A stretch of DNA of 64,000 nucleotides from NCBI RefSeq assembly GCF_002705925.1, contig NZ_NKRE01000001.1:4291334-4355333 (forward strand), written 5' to 3'. Below the pieces are notes generated by a model. That model was not told the origin of the DNA. It worked only from the letters and a program-made list of their open reading frames with translations, and made no database searches. This DNA is from Mycobacterium ostraviense (GTDB taxonomy: Bacteria; Actinomycetota; Actinomycetes; Mycobacteriales; Mycobacteriaceae). Both the position numbers and the translations under genes were made by a program. Every line of letters starts with the position of its first letter. The first letter of the stretch is position 1. Positions 1-9,350 of the stretch are shown piece by piece.

Positions 1-3000
1 CCCGGAATCGGTCGGTCGGCGCGAAGGACCCGCGGCTCGGCTGCGCGGGCTGCAAATATTCGGAATTGCTCAACAGCAATAGCTCCAGCAGCGAGTGGTC
101 GCGCTGTTGATCCGGCAGGGCACGCAGGGCGGTCTCAAACCGCTGCAACCACTCCCCAAAGTCATCGATGCGCTCGATCGGGTAACCGGCCTCGATCAGC
201 CAGTCGACATATTCGTCGAGCCCGATGCCGTCGTCGTGCGGGTTCATCACGTGATAGGTCTGGTATCCAGTTGACGATTCCCGGCCTATCTGGGCGCCCA
301 GCGTGGCGATCGCCTCGGCGACGAACTCGACGGGCAGCCCGTCAAGGTGTGCACGTTGCCGGTTGCCGTCGGCCGGATCCTCCGGGGGCCGGTAGAACGA
401 ACTGGGCGCGATACCGGTGGCCACCACGCTCAGCACCATCCGGGTGAACATGTCCGACATGTTGAGCTGGCCGGGATAGGTGGTGTCGGCCAAGATCATG
501 CTGCAGCGAAACACCCCGACCGGCAGCCCGCACAGGTCGTTGGCCTCACGCAGCAAAACCTCGCCGGCCCACTTGCTGTTGCCGTAGCCATTGACGTAAT
601 TGTCGTCGGTGATGCGAGTGGGACTGATGACCCGGATGTCGGCATCTTCGGTGAACGCCGACGGCTCGATCTGATCACCCACGTTGGCAGTCGACACAAA
701 CACGTAGGGCTTCAGCGCGGTGGTCAGCGCGAGCCGGATCAGCTCGGCGGTGCCCACGACGTTGGGCCCGAACAGCTCGCTGTAGGGCAAGACGCCGTTG
801 ACCAGGGCTGCGGGGTCGACGATCAGATCGACGGTGTCGGCCAGCCGCTGCCACGTCGTGTCGTCTAGGCCCAGGTTGGTTTCGCCTTTGTCGCCAGCGA
901 TGACCTCCAGATGATCGGCGGCCAGTTGCTGGAAGTGCCGCTGCAATTTCGGATCGCCGGTGTCGAAGGTCTTTTCGAGGCGGCGCCGCGCCTGTTCGTC
1001 GGAGTCCGCCCGCACCACACAGATCAACGTGCCGCCACGCAGCTCCATCCGTTGCAGCCATTCCAGCGCCAGGTAACGCCCGACGAAGCCGGTCGCCCCG
1101 GTCAACAGGACCGTCCGCGCCTCAGCGCTGGGGCCGGGCAACGCCGGGGCGGCGGCCAGCGTCGCGGCGTCGATGAACTTATCCAGCGTGAGGTCAGCGG
1201 CGTGCACCTCGGTGGCCCCACCCGTATTTGACGGGCCGTGCACAGACACAAAGCGGGCATCGCCGACATGTCTGTCCAGCTGTTGGCTCAAGGCGCTCAC
1301 CGACGGCGCGTTGAATAAGGCGCACACCGTAAGGTGCGCATTCAACGACTTGTTGGCCGCGGCGATCAGGCGCATCGCGGACAGCGAATCGCCGCCGAGG
1401 TCGAAGAATGAGTCGTCGACCCCGACCCGGCCGAGCCCGAGGACTTGGGCGTAGATGGCGGCCAGGATCTCCTCGACGGCGTTGGTCGGGGCGCGGTAAT
1501 GCTCGGCGTCCTGGTATTCGGGTGTTGGCAGAGCACGGGTGTCGAGTTTGCCGTTGACGGTCAGGGGCAGCGCCGGCACCACCGCGACCGCGGCCGGGAC
1601 CATGTAGGCCGGTAGCCGCTCGGCCAGCACGCGACGTGCGGTGACCGGGTCCACCGCCCCGGTCACCGACTCGGTGACATAGCCGACCAGGCGCTTGGTG
1701 CCGGGGCGGTCTTCGCGGACGATCACCACCGCCTGATCCACCCCGTCGAGTGCGGCCAATGCTGCGCGTATTTCACCGAGTTCGATGCGATACCCGCGGA
1801 TTTTGACCTGCTCATCGGCGCGCCCCACATAGTGCAGTTGCCCATCGGTGTCCCAACTCACCAGATCGCCGGTGCGATACATCCGTGTTCCGGGGGCCTC
1901 CGCACCGCCGAACGGGCAGGCCACAAACCGCGACGCGGTCAACGCGGCCCGACGCACATACCCGCAGCCCACGCCGCGGCCGGCCACATACAACTCACCG
2001 ACCACACCGGCCGGCACCGGCCGCAACCATCGATCCAGCACAAACAATGCCGCGCCCGCCACCGGCGAGCCGATCGGCACCACGCCCGACCCGCGTGTTA
2101 GCCGCGCACTGGTCGCCACGCACAGCGTGGTCTCGGTCGGGCCGTAGGCGTTGATCATCACTCGCCCGGGCGCCCACCGATCCACCAGCTCGGCCGGGCA
2201 GGGCTCAGCGGCAACCACCAACGCGGTGGATTCCAAACCCTCAGGGGACAGCGCCGCTACCGCAGAGGGGGTCTGATGTAAGACGGTGACGTGTTCAGAA
2301 ACCAGCAAGGCATGGAAGTCTTCCGGTGAGGCCGCCACCGACTCGGGCACTACGACCAGCCGCCCACCATGCAGTAGCGGACCCCAGACCTCTTCAACTG
2401 AGGCGTCGAAAGCAGGGGAATACCATTGCGTCCACACCTGTCCCGGTGTCAGCAGGCTGGGCTCCAACGACTGAATCACTTGGGTTACGTTGTGGTGGGT
2501 AACAGCAACGCCCTTAGGGACACCGGTGGTGCCCGAGGTGTAGATGATGTGGGCGACGTCATCGGGAGCCGGCGCCGGTGGTGCGGTGCTGGGTTGGGTG
2601 TCAATTGCTGGGTCATCGACGTCTATGACCCGCAGGTCGGACTCGTGCAGCCGCCCACGCAGCCCGGCGGTGGTGACGGCGGCCACCGGTGCAGCGTCGT
2701 TAAGCAGAACCGCGATCCGCGCTGTCGGATGCTTCGGGTCGATGGGCACATAGGCCGCACCGGTTTTCAACACCGCCAGTATCGCCACGACGGCCTGTGC
2801 TGAGCGCTCCAGGAGCAGCGCCACACACTCGCCCGGGCCCACCCCATCGCCGATCAGCATGTGCGCCAACCGGTTTGCGGCCTCATCGAGTTCCCGGTAC
2901 GTCATCGACCGGCCGTCGAAGGTCACCGCCACCGCCTCGGGCGTGCGCGCGACTTGGGCGGCGAACAATGCCGGAATGGTCGACGGCGTGGTGACCGGCT

Positions 3001-6000
3001 GGGTCAACACCGCCCGGTTGCCCCACCCATCCAGGCGGACCCGCTCACCGGCATCCAGCACATCGATCGACGAGAGCCGCCGGCTGGGGTCGGCGGTGAC
3101 GGCCACCAAAACCCGCCGCCACCGCTCGATCAGCGCCTCGATGCTGCCGGTGTCGAACACGTCGGTGCGAAATTCCACGCCTCCCCAAATCCCTGCGGGC
3201 TCACCAGCTTCGGTCCAGCGCTCGCCAAGGGACAACGCGAGATCTGTGCGGGCGGTGTGGGTGTCCACCGGCAGGAGGGTGACCTGCAGATCCCCCAAGG
3301 CCAACCCGGCAGCGGCGCCGTCATGTTGCCAGGCGAAGTTCTGCCAGGCCAATACCACCTGGATCAGCGGGTGATGGGTCAGGCTTCGGATGGGGTTGAG
3401 CCGCTCGACGAGCTTTTCGAAGGGCACGTCCTGGTGCTCGAAGGCGGCGAGGCTGCGCTGTCGCACCTGGGCGAGCAGCTCGGCGACGGTGGGATCACCG
3501 GTCAGGTCGACACGCAGCACCAAGGCATTGACGAAATAGCCCACCAACTCATCGAGCGCGGGGTCGCGGCGCCCGGCGATCGGGAACCCGACGGCCACAT
3601 CGGTGCTGCCGCTGAGTTCGGACAGCAACACGGCCAGGGCGGCCTGGATCACCATGAAGCTGGTCGCATTGTGTTCGCGCGCCACCTGAGCAACCTGGTG
3701 CTGCAGCTGCGGCGACCACTCCACAGCCACCCGAGCGCCGCGATAATCAGCAACCGGCGGATACGGACGATCGGTGGGCAGCTGCAGGCGTTCGGGCATG
3801 CCGGCCAGAGCATCCTCCCAGTAGGCCAGCTGCGTGGAGATAGGGCTGTGACTGTCTTCGAGATCACCAAGCTGCTCACGCTGCCACAGCGTGTAATCGA
3901 CATACTGCACCGGCAACGGCGTCCAGCCTGGAGATTGTCCCGCGCACCGGCTGTCATACGCCACACCCAGATCACGCATCAGCGGGGTGATCGACCAGCC
4001 GTCGCCGGCGATATGGTGCACCGCGGTCACCAGCACGTGTTCGTTGTCGGTGACGGTGAAAAGCCTTGCCTGCAACGGGATCTCGGTTTTCAGGTCAAAT
4101 GGGTGACCGGCCGCGGCGTCGACGGCCTCATCCAGCCGGGCCGCTGACCATCCGGTCGCGTCGATGGTCCGCCAGCCGAAGTCGGCTCGTTCGGCGGGGA
4201 CCACCAGCTGCTGGGGTATACCTTCGACCGCCACAAACAGTGTGCGCAGGCTCTCATGGCGGGCCACCACATCGGCCAGCGCCGCGCCCAACGCATCGAC
4301 ATCGAGCCGCCCGCGCAGCCGCAACGCCGCCGCCATGTTGTAGGTCGGTGAGGGGCCTTGCAACTGATCCAGGAACCACAATCCGCTCTGCGCAAACGAC
4401 AACGGCACCGCGGCGGGCCGCTCACCAGCCACCAACCGCTGCAGCCGCCCGCCGTCCCCACCAATGCGGGGCGCCAACTGGGCAACCGTGGGCGCCTCGA
4501 ACACAGTGCGCACCGAAAGGTCGGTGTCCAGGCTGGCGTTGACCGCGGCGATCACTCGCATCGCCGACAGCGAATCCCCACCCAAATCGAAGAATGAGTC
4601 GTCGACGCCGACGCGCCCGAGCCCGAGCACTCGGGCGTAGATGCCGGCCAGGATCTCCTCGGTGGCGCTGGCTGGGGTGCGATAGCCACCACCGGCATCC
4701 TGGTATTCCGGTGCCGGCAGAGCCCGTTTGTCGAGTTTGCCGTTGGGCGTGAGCGGCAGCGCATGCAGCGCCATTATCGCCGCCGGAACCATATAGGCGG
4801 GCAGCCGCTCGGCCAGCGCGGCACGTGCCTGGGCTGGGTCTGCTGTGCCGGTGAGATAGCCCGCCAGGCGCTTATCGCCGGGGTGATCCTCGCGGGCGAT
4901 CACCACCGCCTGCTCGACCCCATCCATCCCAGCCAAAGCTGCCTGGACTTCACCCAGTTCGATGCGATACCCGCGGATCTTGACCTGCTCATCGGCGCGC
5001 CCCACATACTGCAGCTGCCCGTCGGCACCCCAACACACCAGATCCCCGGTGCGATACATCCGTGTTCCGGGCGCCTCCGGCCCGCCGAACGGGCAGGCCA
5101 CAAACCGCGACGCGGTCAAGTCCGCCCGGCTCACATATCCACACCCCAGCCCGGCGCCGGCCACATACAACTCACCGACCACACCGGCGGGCACCTGTCG
5201 CAACCACCCATCCAGCACAAAAAAGCCAAGATGCGTTAACGGCACCCCGATGGGGCTGGCCTCGCTGTCGACGTCGCCGTCGATGATCTCCCGCAACGAC
5301 GCATGCACCGTCGTCTCGGTGATGCCATACATGTTGACCATGTGCGGCAATCCCGGGTGGCTGTGCAGCCACGCCCGAAGACGTTGGGGTTCAAGCGCTT
5401 CGCCGCCGAACACCACAGTCTCGAGTTTGAGTTGTTGGCCTAGCTCGGGGGAGAGCGCATCGGCGGTGTGCAGTGCATAAAACGCCGAGGGGGTCTGGCT
5501 CAAGACGTTGACTTGTTCGCTAACCAGTAAGGCGTGCAGGTCGTCCGGTGAGCGGGCCACTACTTCGGGCACCACCACCAGCCGCCCGCCGTGCAATAAC
5601 GCCCCCCAGATCTCCCATACCGAGAAGTCGAAGGCCAAGGAATGGCATTGCGTCCACACCTGTCCCGGCGACAGTTCCAGGTCAGCGTCGACTGCCTCCA
5701 GCAGCCGGGTGACGTTGTGGTGGGGGATGGCCACGCCTTTGGGGCTACCGGTGGTGCCGGAGGTGTAGATGAGGTACGCGATATCGTCGGGGGTCGGCGC
5801 TGGTGGTGCGGTGCTGGGTTGGGTGTCAACAGTGGGGTCACTGACGTCGATGACCAACAGGTCATGCCCGTCGAGCCGGTCGGCCAGCCCGCTGGTGGTG
5901 ATCGCGGCGATCGGCGCGGCATCGTCGAGCACGAAGCCGATGCGGGCTGATGGATGCTCCGGGTCGATCGGCACATACGCCGCCCCGGTTTGCAATACCG

Positions 6001-7585
6001 CCACAATCGCCACGACCGCCTCAGCCGACCGCGGCAACAGCAACGCCACGCACTCACCCGGGCCCACACCGTGGCCAGTCAACAAGTGCGCCAACCGATT
6101 CGCGGCCTCGTCGAGTTCCCGGTACGTCATGGAGCGGCCCTCGAAGGTCACCGCCACCGCATCCGGTGTGCGCGCGACTTGGGCGGCGAAGAGCACGGGA
6201 ATCGACGCCGGCGTCGTGACCGGCTGGGTCAATATCGCCCGGTTACCCCACCCATCCAGGCGGGCATGTTCGCCGGCATCCAGCACATCCACCGACCGCA
6301 AGTGCCGTGTCGGGTCGGCGGCCATCGCCATTAGCACTCGCTCCAGCCGCCCCGCTAAATCGCGGACATCGCAATTCGGAAACAGTTGTCCCGCACCCGC
6401 TGTGCTGAGAAACAGTTGATCGTCGATCCGAAAAAAGACCAGCCCGAACTGATCCACGAGGCCAGAATTGGTCATTGTCCCCGTCGCCGCAGCACCGGCA
6501 AAATAGCCCAAACGTGTCGTTGGAATGATGTTGACAACGACCCGATTCGACGCAGGCCCAGCGCCGCGGAGACGCGCCTTGTTTTCGATAGCGTGCACCG
6601 GGAACCGTTGGTGCTGCAGCGCTTCGCGCATCCGCGTGTCGACATGGTGGCAAAAGTCAGCAACCGCGGACCCCGGCGACGCTTTCAATACCAGTGGCAC
6701 CACCCCGGAAATCATTCCGGGCATCGTCTGCGCCCCTGGGCGCACACGCCGGTGTACCGGAAAATCGAGGACGACCTCCGAACTCTCAACGTCGTAGCCT
6801 CGCACCAGCAACGCGCACGCCGCGGTAATCACCGACGCGCTACGCACCCCCAACGCCTGCGACAGTTCGTGGATTCCGCCAACGACCACAGGGTCCAATT
6901 GAACCAGCGGGGGAAACTCATCCCGATCACGTACGTCAGCTGCGGTGTGCGGCAACCGATAACCGGCGCCGGTTTCCGGCGGAAGGTTCTTCGTCCAATA
7001 AGCCTGATCGTCAAGGTAATCGGTGGACGCTTCGTAGTCTGACTCGCAATCAACCAGATCACTCAGCGACCCAAGAAAAGCAGGCGAAATCGACGTGCCA
7101 GACGCAAGCGCTGAATAAACATCGGCCATCCGATGGCAAACCGCGGCAAGGCCGATCCCGTCGATCACAATATGATGGCAGCACGCGAACAAATAAAATT
7201 CGTCTACCCGCGTCTGCAACAACGCAAATGTGAACGGCGGGCCATCCAGCGGCATCACCGTGTCTTGGATCGATGACGCTAACCGATAGGCTTCCCGTGC
7301 AGGATCCCGGCAGCCCATGAGATCATAGCGAGCAAGCTCAACGTGAGGGTAATCAACCACTTTTTGGAAGACCCGGCCATCGGTCTCGAAGAAGGCAGCT
7401 CTGAGTGGTTCAGCCTCGCGCACCACATGACGGACCGCCTGCTCGAGCAAATCAGGCTCGATCGGACCCGCGATGTGTACGAGCACGCCCAGCTGCCACT
7501 TCGCGGCGGAGCGACCCCTTTGCTGCGCAAGCCAAATGTCTAGCTGTCCGCGCGTCAGTGGAAGTGCGTGCCCGTCGAGTTCCAT
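1..7585 (-). CDS. Two-module non-ribosomal peptide synthetase with terminal thioester reductase (3' end outside window)
   Basis: Start ATG at 7585, 24 bp after the mbtH stop. 2528 codons are in the window and the frame is open to base 1. Domain order: condensation domain 1 (about 1-450, HHIVIDG), adenylation 1 (455-955, YTSGTTG), carrier 1 (GGDS, Ser1005), condensation 2 (1055-1480, HHIAGDG), adenylation 2 (1540-2025), carrier 2 (Ser2067), then a Rossmann reductase (2150 onward, TGATGFVG and YGNSK at 2334-2338) of the carboxylic-acid-reductase/Lys2 type. The last residues in view (APTDRFR) lie near the end of such domains, so only some 30-45 residues should be missing. The pocket of adenylation 1 reads D-F-W-S-V-G-M-V-H-K, close to the threonine code; adenylation 2 reads D-A-E-H-V-A-A-L-C-K, which I cannot assign. 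No epimerase or thioesterase domain is seen. Upstream formyltransferase, MbtH gene and iron box suggest siderophore peptide assembly. The domain order also resembles Nrp (Rv0101) of the isonitrile lipopeptide pathway. Confidence 0.93.
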   Translation of the reverse strand, partial: MELDGHALPLTRGQLDIWLAQQRGRSAAKWQLGVLVHIAGPIEPDLLEQAVRHVVREAEPLRAAFFETDGRVFQKVVDYPHVELARYDLMGCRDPAREAYRLASSIQDTVMPLDGPPFTFALLQTRVDEFYLFACCHHIVIDGIGLAAVCHRMADVYSALASGTSISPAFLGSLSDLVDCESDYEASTDYLDDQAYWTKNLPPETGAGYRLPHTAADVRDRDEFPPLVQLDPVVVGGIHELSQALGVRSASVITAACALLVRGYDVESSEVVLDFPVHRRVRPGAQTMPGMISGVVPLVLKASPGSAVADFCHHVDTRMREALQHQRFPVHAIENKARLRGAGPASNRVVVNIIPTTRLGYFAGAAATGTMTNSGLVDQFGLVFFRIDDQLFLSTAGAGQLFPNCDVRDLAGRLERVLMAMAADPTRHLRSVDVLDAGEHARLDGWGNRAILTQPVTTPASIPVLFAAQVARTPDAVAVTFEGRSMTYRELDEAANRLAHLLTGHGVGPGECVALLLPRSAEAVVAIVAVLQTGAAYVPIDPEHPSARIGFVLDDAAPIAAITTSGLADRLDGHDLLVIDVSDPTVDTQPSTAPPAPTPDDIAYLIYTSGTTGSPKGVAIPHHNVTRLLEAVDADLELSPGQVWTQCHSLAFDFSVWEIWGALLHGGRLVVVPEVVARSPDDLHALLVSEQVNVLSQTPSAFYALHTADALSPELGQQLKLETVVFGGEALEPQRLRAWLHSHPGLPHMVNMYGITETTVHASLREIIDGDVDSEASPIGVPLTHLGFFVLDGWLRQVPAGVVGELYVAGAGLGCGYVSRADLTASRFVACPFGGPEAPGTRMYRTGDLVCWGADGQLQYVGRADEQVKIRGYRIELGEVQAALAGMDGVEQAVVIAREDHPGDKRLAGYLTGTADPAQARAALAERLPAYMVPAAIMALHALPLTPNGKLDKRALPAPEYQDAGGGYRTPASATEEILAGIYARVLGLGRVGVDDSFFDLGGDSLSAMRVIAAVNASLDTDLSVRTVFEAPTVAQLAPRIGGDGGRLQRLVAGERPAAVPLSFAQSGLWFLDQLQGPSPTYNMAAALRLRGRLDVDALGAALADVVARHESLRTLFVAVEGIPQQLVVPAERADFGWRTIDATGWSAARLDEAVDAAAGHPFDLKTEIPLQARLFTVTDNEHVLVTAVHHIAGDGWSITPLMRDLGVAYDSRCAGQSPGWTPLPVQYVDYTLWQREQLGDLEDSHSPISTQLAYWEDALAGMPERLQLPTDRPYPPVADYRGARVAVEWSPQLQHQVAQVAREHNATSFMVIQAALAVLLSELSGSTDVAVGFPIAGRRDPALDELVGYFVNALVLRVDLTGDPTVAELLAQVRQRSLAAFEHQDVPFEKLVERLNPIRSLTHHPLIQVVLAWQNFAWQHDGAAAGLALGDLQVTLLPVDTHTARTDLALSLGERWTEAGEPAGIWGGVEFRTDVFDTGSIEALIERWRRVLVAVTADPSRRLSSIDVLDAGERVRLDGWGNRAVLTQPVTTPSTIPALFAAQVARTPEAVAVTFDGRSMTYRELDEAANRLAHMLIGDGVGPGECVALLLERSAQAVVAILAVLKTGAAYVPIDPKHPTARIAVLLNDAAPVAAVTTAGLRGRLHESDLRVIDVDDPAIDTQPSTAPPAPAPDDVAHIIYTSGTTGVPKGVAVTHHNVTQVIQSLEPSLLTPGQVWTQWYSPAFDASVEEVWGPLLHGGRLVVVPESVAASPEDFHALLVSEHVTVLHQTPSAVAALSPEGLESTALVVAAEPCPAELVDRWAPGRVMINAYGPTETTLCVATSARLTRGSGVVPIGSPVAGAALFVLDRWLRPVPAGVVGELYVAGRGVGCGYVRRAALTASRFVACPFGGAEAPGTRMYRTGDLVSWDTDGQLHYVGRADEQVKIRGYRIELGEIRAALAALDGVDQAVVIVREDRPGTKRLVGYVTESVTGAVDPVTARRVLAERLPAYMVPAAVAVVPALPLTVNGKLDTRALPTPEYQDAEHYRAPTNAVEEILAAIYAQVLGLGRVGVDDSFFDLGGDSLSAMRLIAAANKSLNAHLTVCALFNAPSVSALSQQLDRHVGDARFVSVHGPSNTGGATEVHAADLTLDKFIDAATLAAAPALPGPSAEARTVLLTGATGFVGRYLALEWLQRMELRGGTLICVVRADSDEQARRRLEKTFDTGDPKLQRHFQQLAADHLEVIAGDKGETNLGLDDTTWQRLADTVDLIVDPAALVNGVLPYSELFGPNVVGTAELIRLALTTALKPYVFVSTANVGDQIEPSAFTEDADIRVISPTRITDDNYVNGYGNSKWAGEVLLREANDLCGLPVGVFRCSMILADTTYPGQLNMSDMFTRMVLSVVATGIAPSSFYRPPEDPADGNRQRAHLDGLPVEFVAEAIATLGAQIGRESSTGYQTYHVMNPHDDGIGLDEYVDWLIEAGYPIERIDDFGEWLQRFETALRALPDQQRDHSLLELLLLSNSEYLQPAQPSRGSFAPTDRFR

Positions 7586-7609
7586 CGAACTCCCCCCATC
7601 ATTTAGCTA

Positions 7610-7831
7610 TCAAAAGCACGGCCCTCGGCCAGCCGCCCGCGCAGGCTCTTCGGCCGGATATCGGGCCAGTTCAGTTATGTGGTCCAGACACGCGGCGCGG
7701 TCCGCTTCGCCGTATGCGACTCGCCAGCCCGCCGGAATGTCAGCGAACGTTGGCCACAGGCTGTGCTGTTCCTCATCGTTGACCAAGACCACGAAGCTGC
7801 TGGTGTCGTCGTCGAACGGATTGGGCTGCAT
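7610..7831 (-). CDS. MbtH-family NRPS accessory protein, C-terminus frameshifted
   Basis: MbtH-like proteins bind and activate adenylation domains. The first 52 or so residues match the family well: NPFDDD, then NDEEQHSLWP and PAGW. After ITEL the frame is lost and the reading ends in a non-family tail. In another frame the expected ending is intact: WPDIRPKSLRGRLAEG, then RAFDS and a TAA at 7603-7605. The span 7603-7831 is 229 nt, so there is one base too many or two too few, near 7675. The third conserved tryptophan of the family is therefore missing from the readable protein. It may be a dead or weakened gene or a sequencing error. It sits between the formyltransferase (77 bp upstream) and the NRPS (24 bp downstream) and is probably cotranscribed with both. 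Confidence 0.85.
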   Translation of the reverse strand: MQPNPFDDDTSSFVVLVNDEEQHSLWPTFADIPAGWRVAYGEADRAACLDHITELARYPAEEPARAAGRGPCF

Positions 7832-7908
7832 CAGATCACCCCAGTCGTTGGGTAGGTAATTTCGTGAGGCCGTACGCGCGAGCGGACGTACCGGGTTCAG
7901 CGATATGC

Positions 7909-8928
7909 CTACGCAACATCTCGCGAAGGCTCTCCGGCGAAGTCTTGGCGTCGCCCGCCATAGCTCGCGTCGGTCCCGACGTTGCGTTGGCCGGCATGGG
8001 TATCGAGGTAGCCGCCGCGTCGAAAGAACTCATAGCCGCGGCGCTCGACTCCGTCCATGCAGCGAATACGAGTGATCACCAGGCCGCGGTTGCCGCCCCG
8101 ATATGCATTGGGCCCCGAGACCACTACGCCGCCTTTCTCCTGCACGATCACCCGGCCAGGCGTACCGCCGTAACAGGCCTCGGAAACGCGCGCCTCGAGA
8201 ACCTCAATCCGTTCACCTCGGTAGAAGGTGAACGCGCGCGGATAAGGGTCGGACAATGCGCGCACGAACCGTTCGAGATCCTCGGCCGGCCAGCTCCAGT
8301 CGATCAAACTGTCGCGCTCCGAACGCTTGTGGAAGTACGTCCGCTCGGCCTTGTTCTGCGGCCGCCAGACTGCCGTCCCGGACTCCAACGCGGTCAGCGC
8401 TTCGGCCAGCACACCCGGAATCAGATCCATACTCCGCATGACCAATTCGGTGCCGGTATCGGTAGGACCGATCGGCAGCGCACGCTGGATCAGAATGTCC
8501 CCTGTGTCCAGACCGTCATCCATTCGGTGCACCGTCAACCCGAACTCAGACTCGCCGCTGATCAACGCCCACAACGGTGGCGAAAATCCGGTGAACCTCG
8601 GTAAGAGCGAATCGTGCAGGTTCAGCGTGCCGTGCGGCGGCAGGGTGTACAACTCTGGCGGGATCCAGTTGTACCAACTATTGACGACGATGACGTCGGG
8701 TTCAGCGCGCTTGACCAAGTCGATGGTCTCGGGGTCAGCCCGTTCGGTCAGATGCACCGGGATGTCGTGCTCGCGGGCAAGCTCCTCGACCGAATCCGAC
8801 CAGATCGCCTTATAGGATTCCTCGCTAGCCGGATGGGTGACGGCGAGCACGACGTCGTGATCCAGATCGATCAGCGCCTGCAGGGTCTTGCATCCCCAGG
8901 TCTGGAAACCGAACGACACGATGCGCAT
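7909..8928 (-). CDS. fxbA: FxbA-like formyltransferase (N-hydroxyornithine type)
   Basis: 339 residues, homologous to methionyl-tRNA/folate-dependent formyltransferases. The catalytic Asn-His-Asp set is visible as Asn103 and His105 in LNLHDSLLPR and Asp141 in GLDTGDI, followed by a C-terminal Fmt-like domain (about 205-300). I chose ATG 8928 (MRIVSFGFQTWG) because an AGAGAGG ribosome site precedes it by a few bases; a longer reading to 8994 has no such site. In exochelin and related pathways FxbA-type enzymes formylate the side-chain amine or hydroxylamine of ornithine. Its place directly behind an IdeR box and ahead of mbtH and an NRPS supports that role over initiator-tRNA formylation. The substrate is inferred, and no ornithine monooxygenase is in view. 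Confidence 0.87.
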   Translation of the reverse strand: MRIVSFGFQTWGCKTLQALIDLDHDVVLAVTHPASEESYKAIWSDSVEELAREHDIPVHLTERADPETIDLVKRAEPDVIVVNSWYNWIPPELYTLPPHGTLNLHDSLLPRFTGFSPPLWALISGESEFGLTVHRMDDGLDTGDILIQRALPIGPTDTGTELVMRSMDLIPGVLAEALTALESGTAVWRPQNKAERTYFHKRSERDSLIDWSWPAEDLERFVRALSDPYPRAFTFYRGERIEVLEARVSEACYGGTPGRVIVQEKGGVVVSGPNAYRGGNRGLVITRIRCMDGVERRGYEFFRRGGYLDTHAGQRNVGTDASYGGRRQDFAGEPSRDVA

Positions 8929-9010
8929 CCCGCAAACCTCTCTAAATATTTGCCGCTGGCCATCGGGTCTATAGCCCTTGCCCCCGAGCATCATCCACAG
9001 GCAAAGGACC

Positions 9011-9029
9011 TTACGTTAGCCTTACCTAA
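9011..9029 (-). promoter_or_regulatory. IdeR iron box upstream of the NRPS locus
   Basis: On the minus strand the site reads TTAGGTAAGGCTAACGTAA. It matches 18 of 19 positions of the mycobacterial IdeR consensus TWAGGTWAGSCTWACCTWA (one C to G change in the right arm). It lies 82 bp upstream of the formyltransferase start and in front of no plus-strand gene (the nearest begins at 9797). IdeR with iron represses siderophore genes through such boxes, so the operon is expected to be induced in low iron. Confidence 0.82.
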
Positions 9030-9030
9030 A

Positions 9031-9350
9031 TTAGCAAGTCTTCGCGGCTGTCGCGCCGAGCGTGACCGGATCGATCCTTTTGCTCGACTTACTCGTGCCG
9101 GAAGACTGCGGGCCATCCGGGCGACGAGATCGAAAGTCCTTGAGCCCGAGGCGGTTTTAAGGAACGCAGTCTGGATCCGCAGATCTCCCTCGGCCTGCTC
9201 GCCCGCGCCGCCGGGCTCCGTCAACGGCAAGATTTTGGGTTACCCAGTAAAGCAATGCCGTTCGCGACCGCGGCACGCACACTGGGACAGCGGCCGAAGG
9301 CAAGTGCTGTGAAAACGTCCGACACGATTGGTTCGGCTGTTTCCTGGTGG
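9031..9350. other. Intergenic stretch without a supported gene
   Basis: Only short out-of-context reading frames occur here on either strand. I see no conserved motif, repeat or RNA fold. It separates the iron box from the broken reading frame at 9351-9640. Confidence 0.5.

Noticed and set aside
2861..4147. 428-codon plus-strand frame
   Set aside because: It is the mirror of the NRPS condensation domain 2 coding strand; low-complexity His/Arg/Gly content and no family match.
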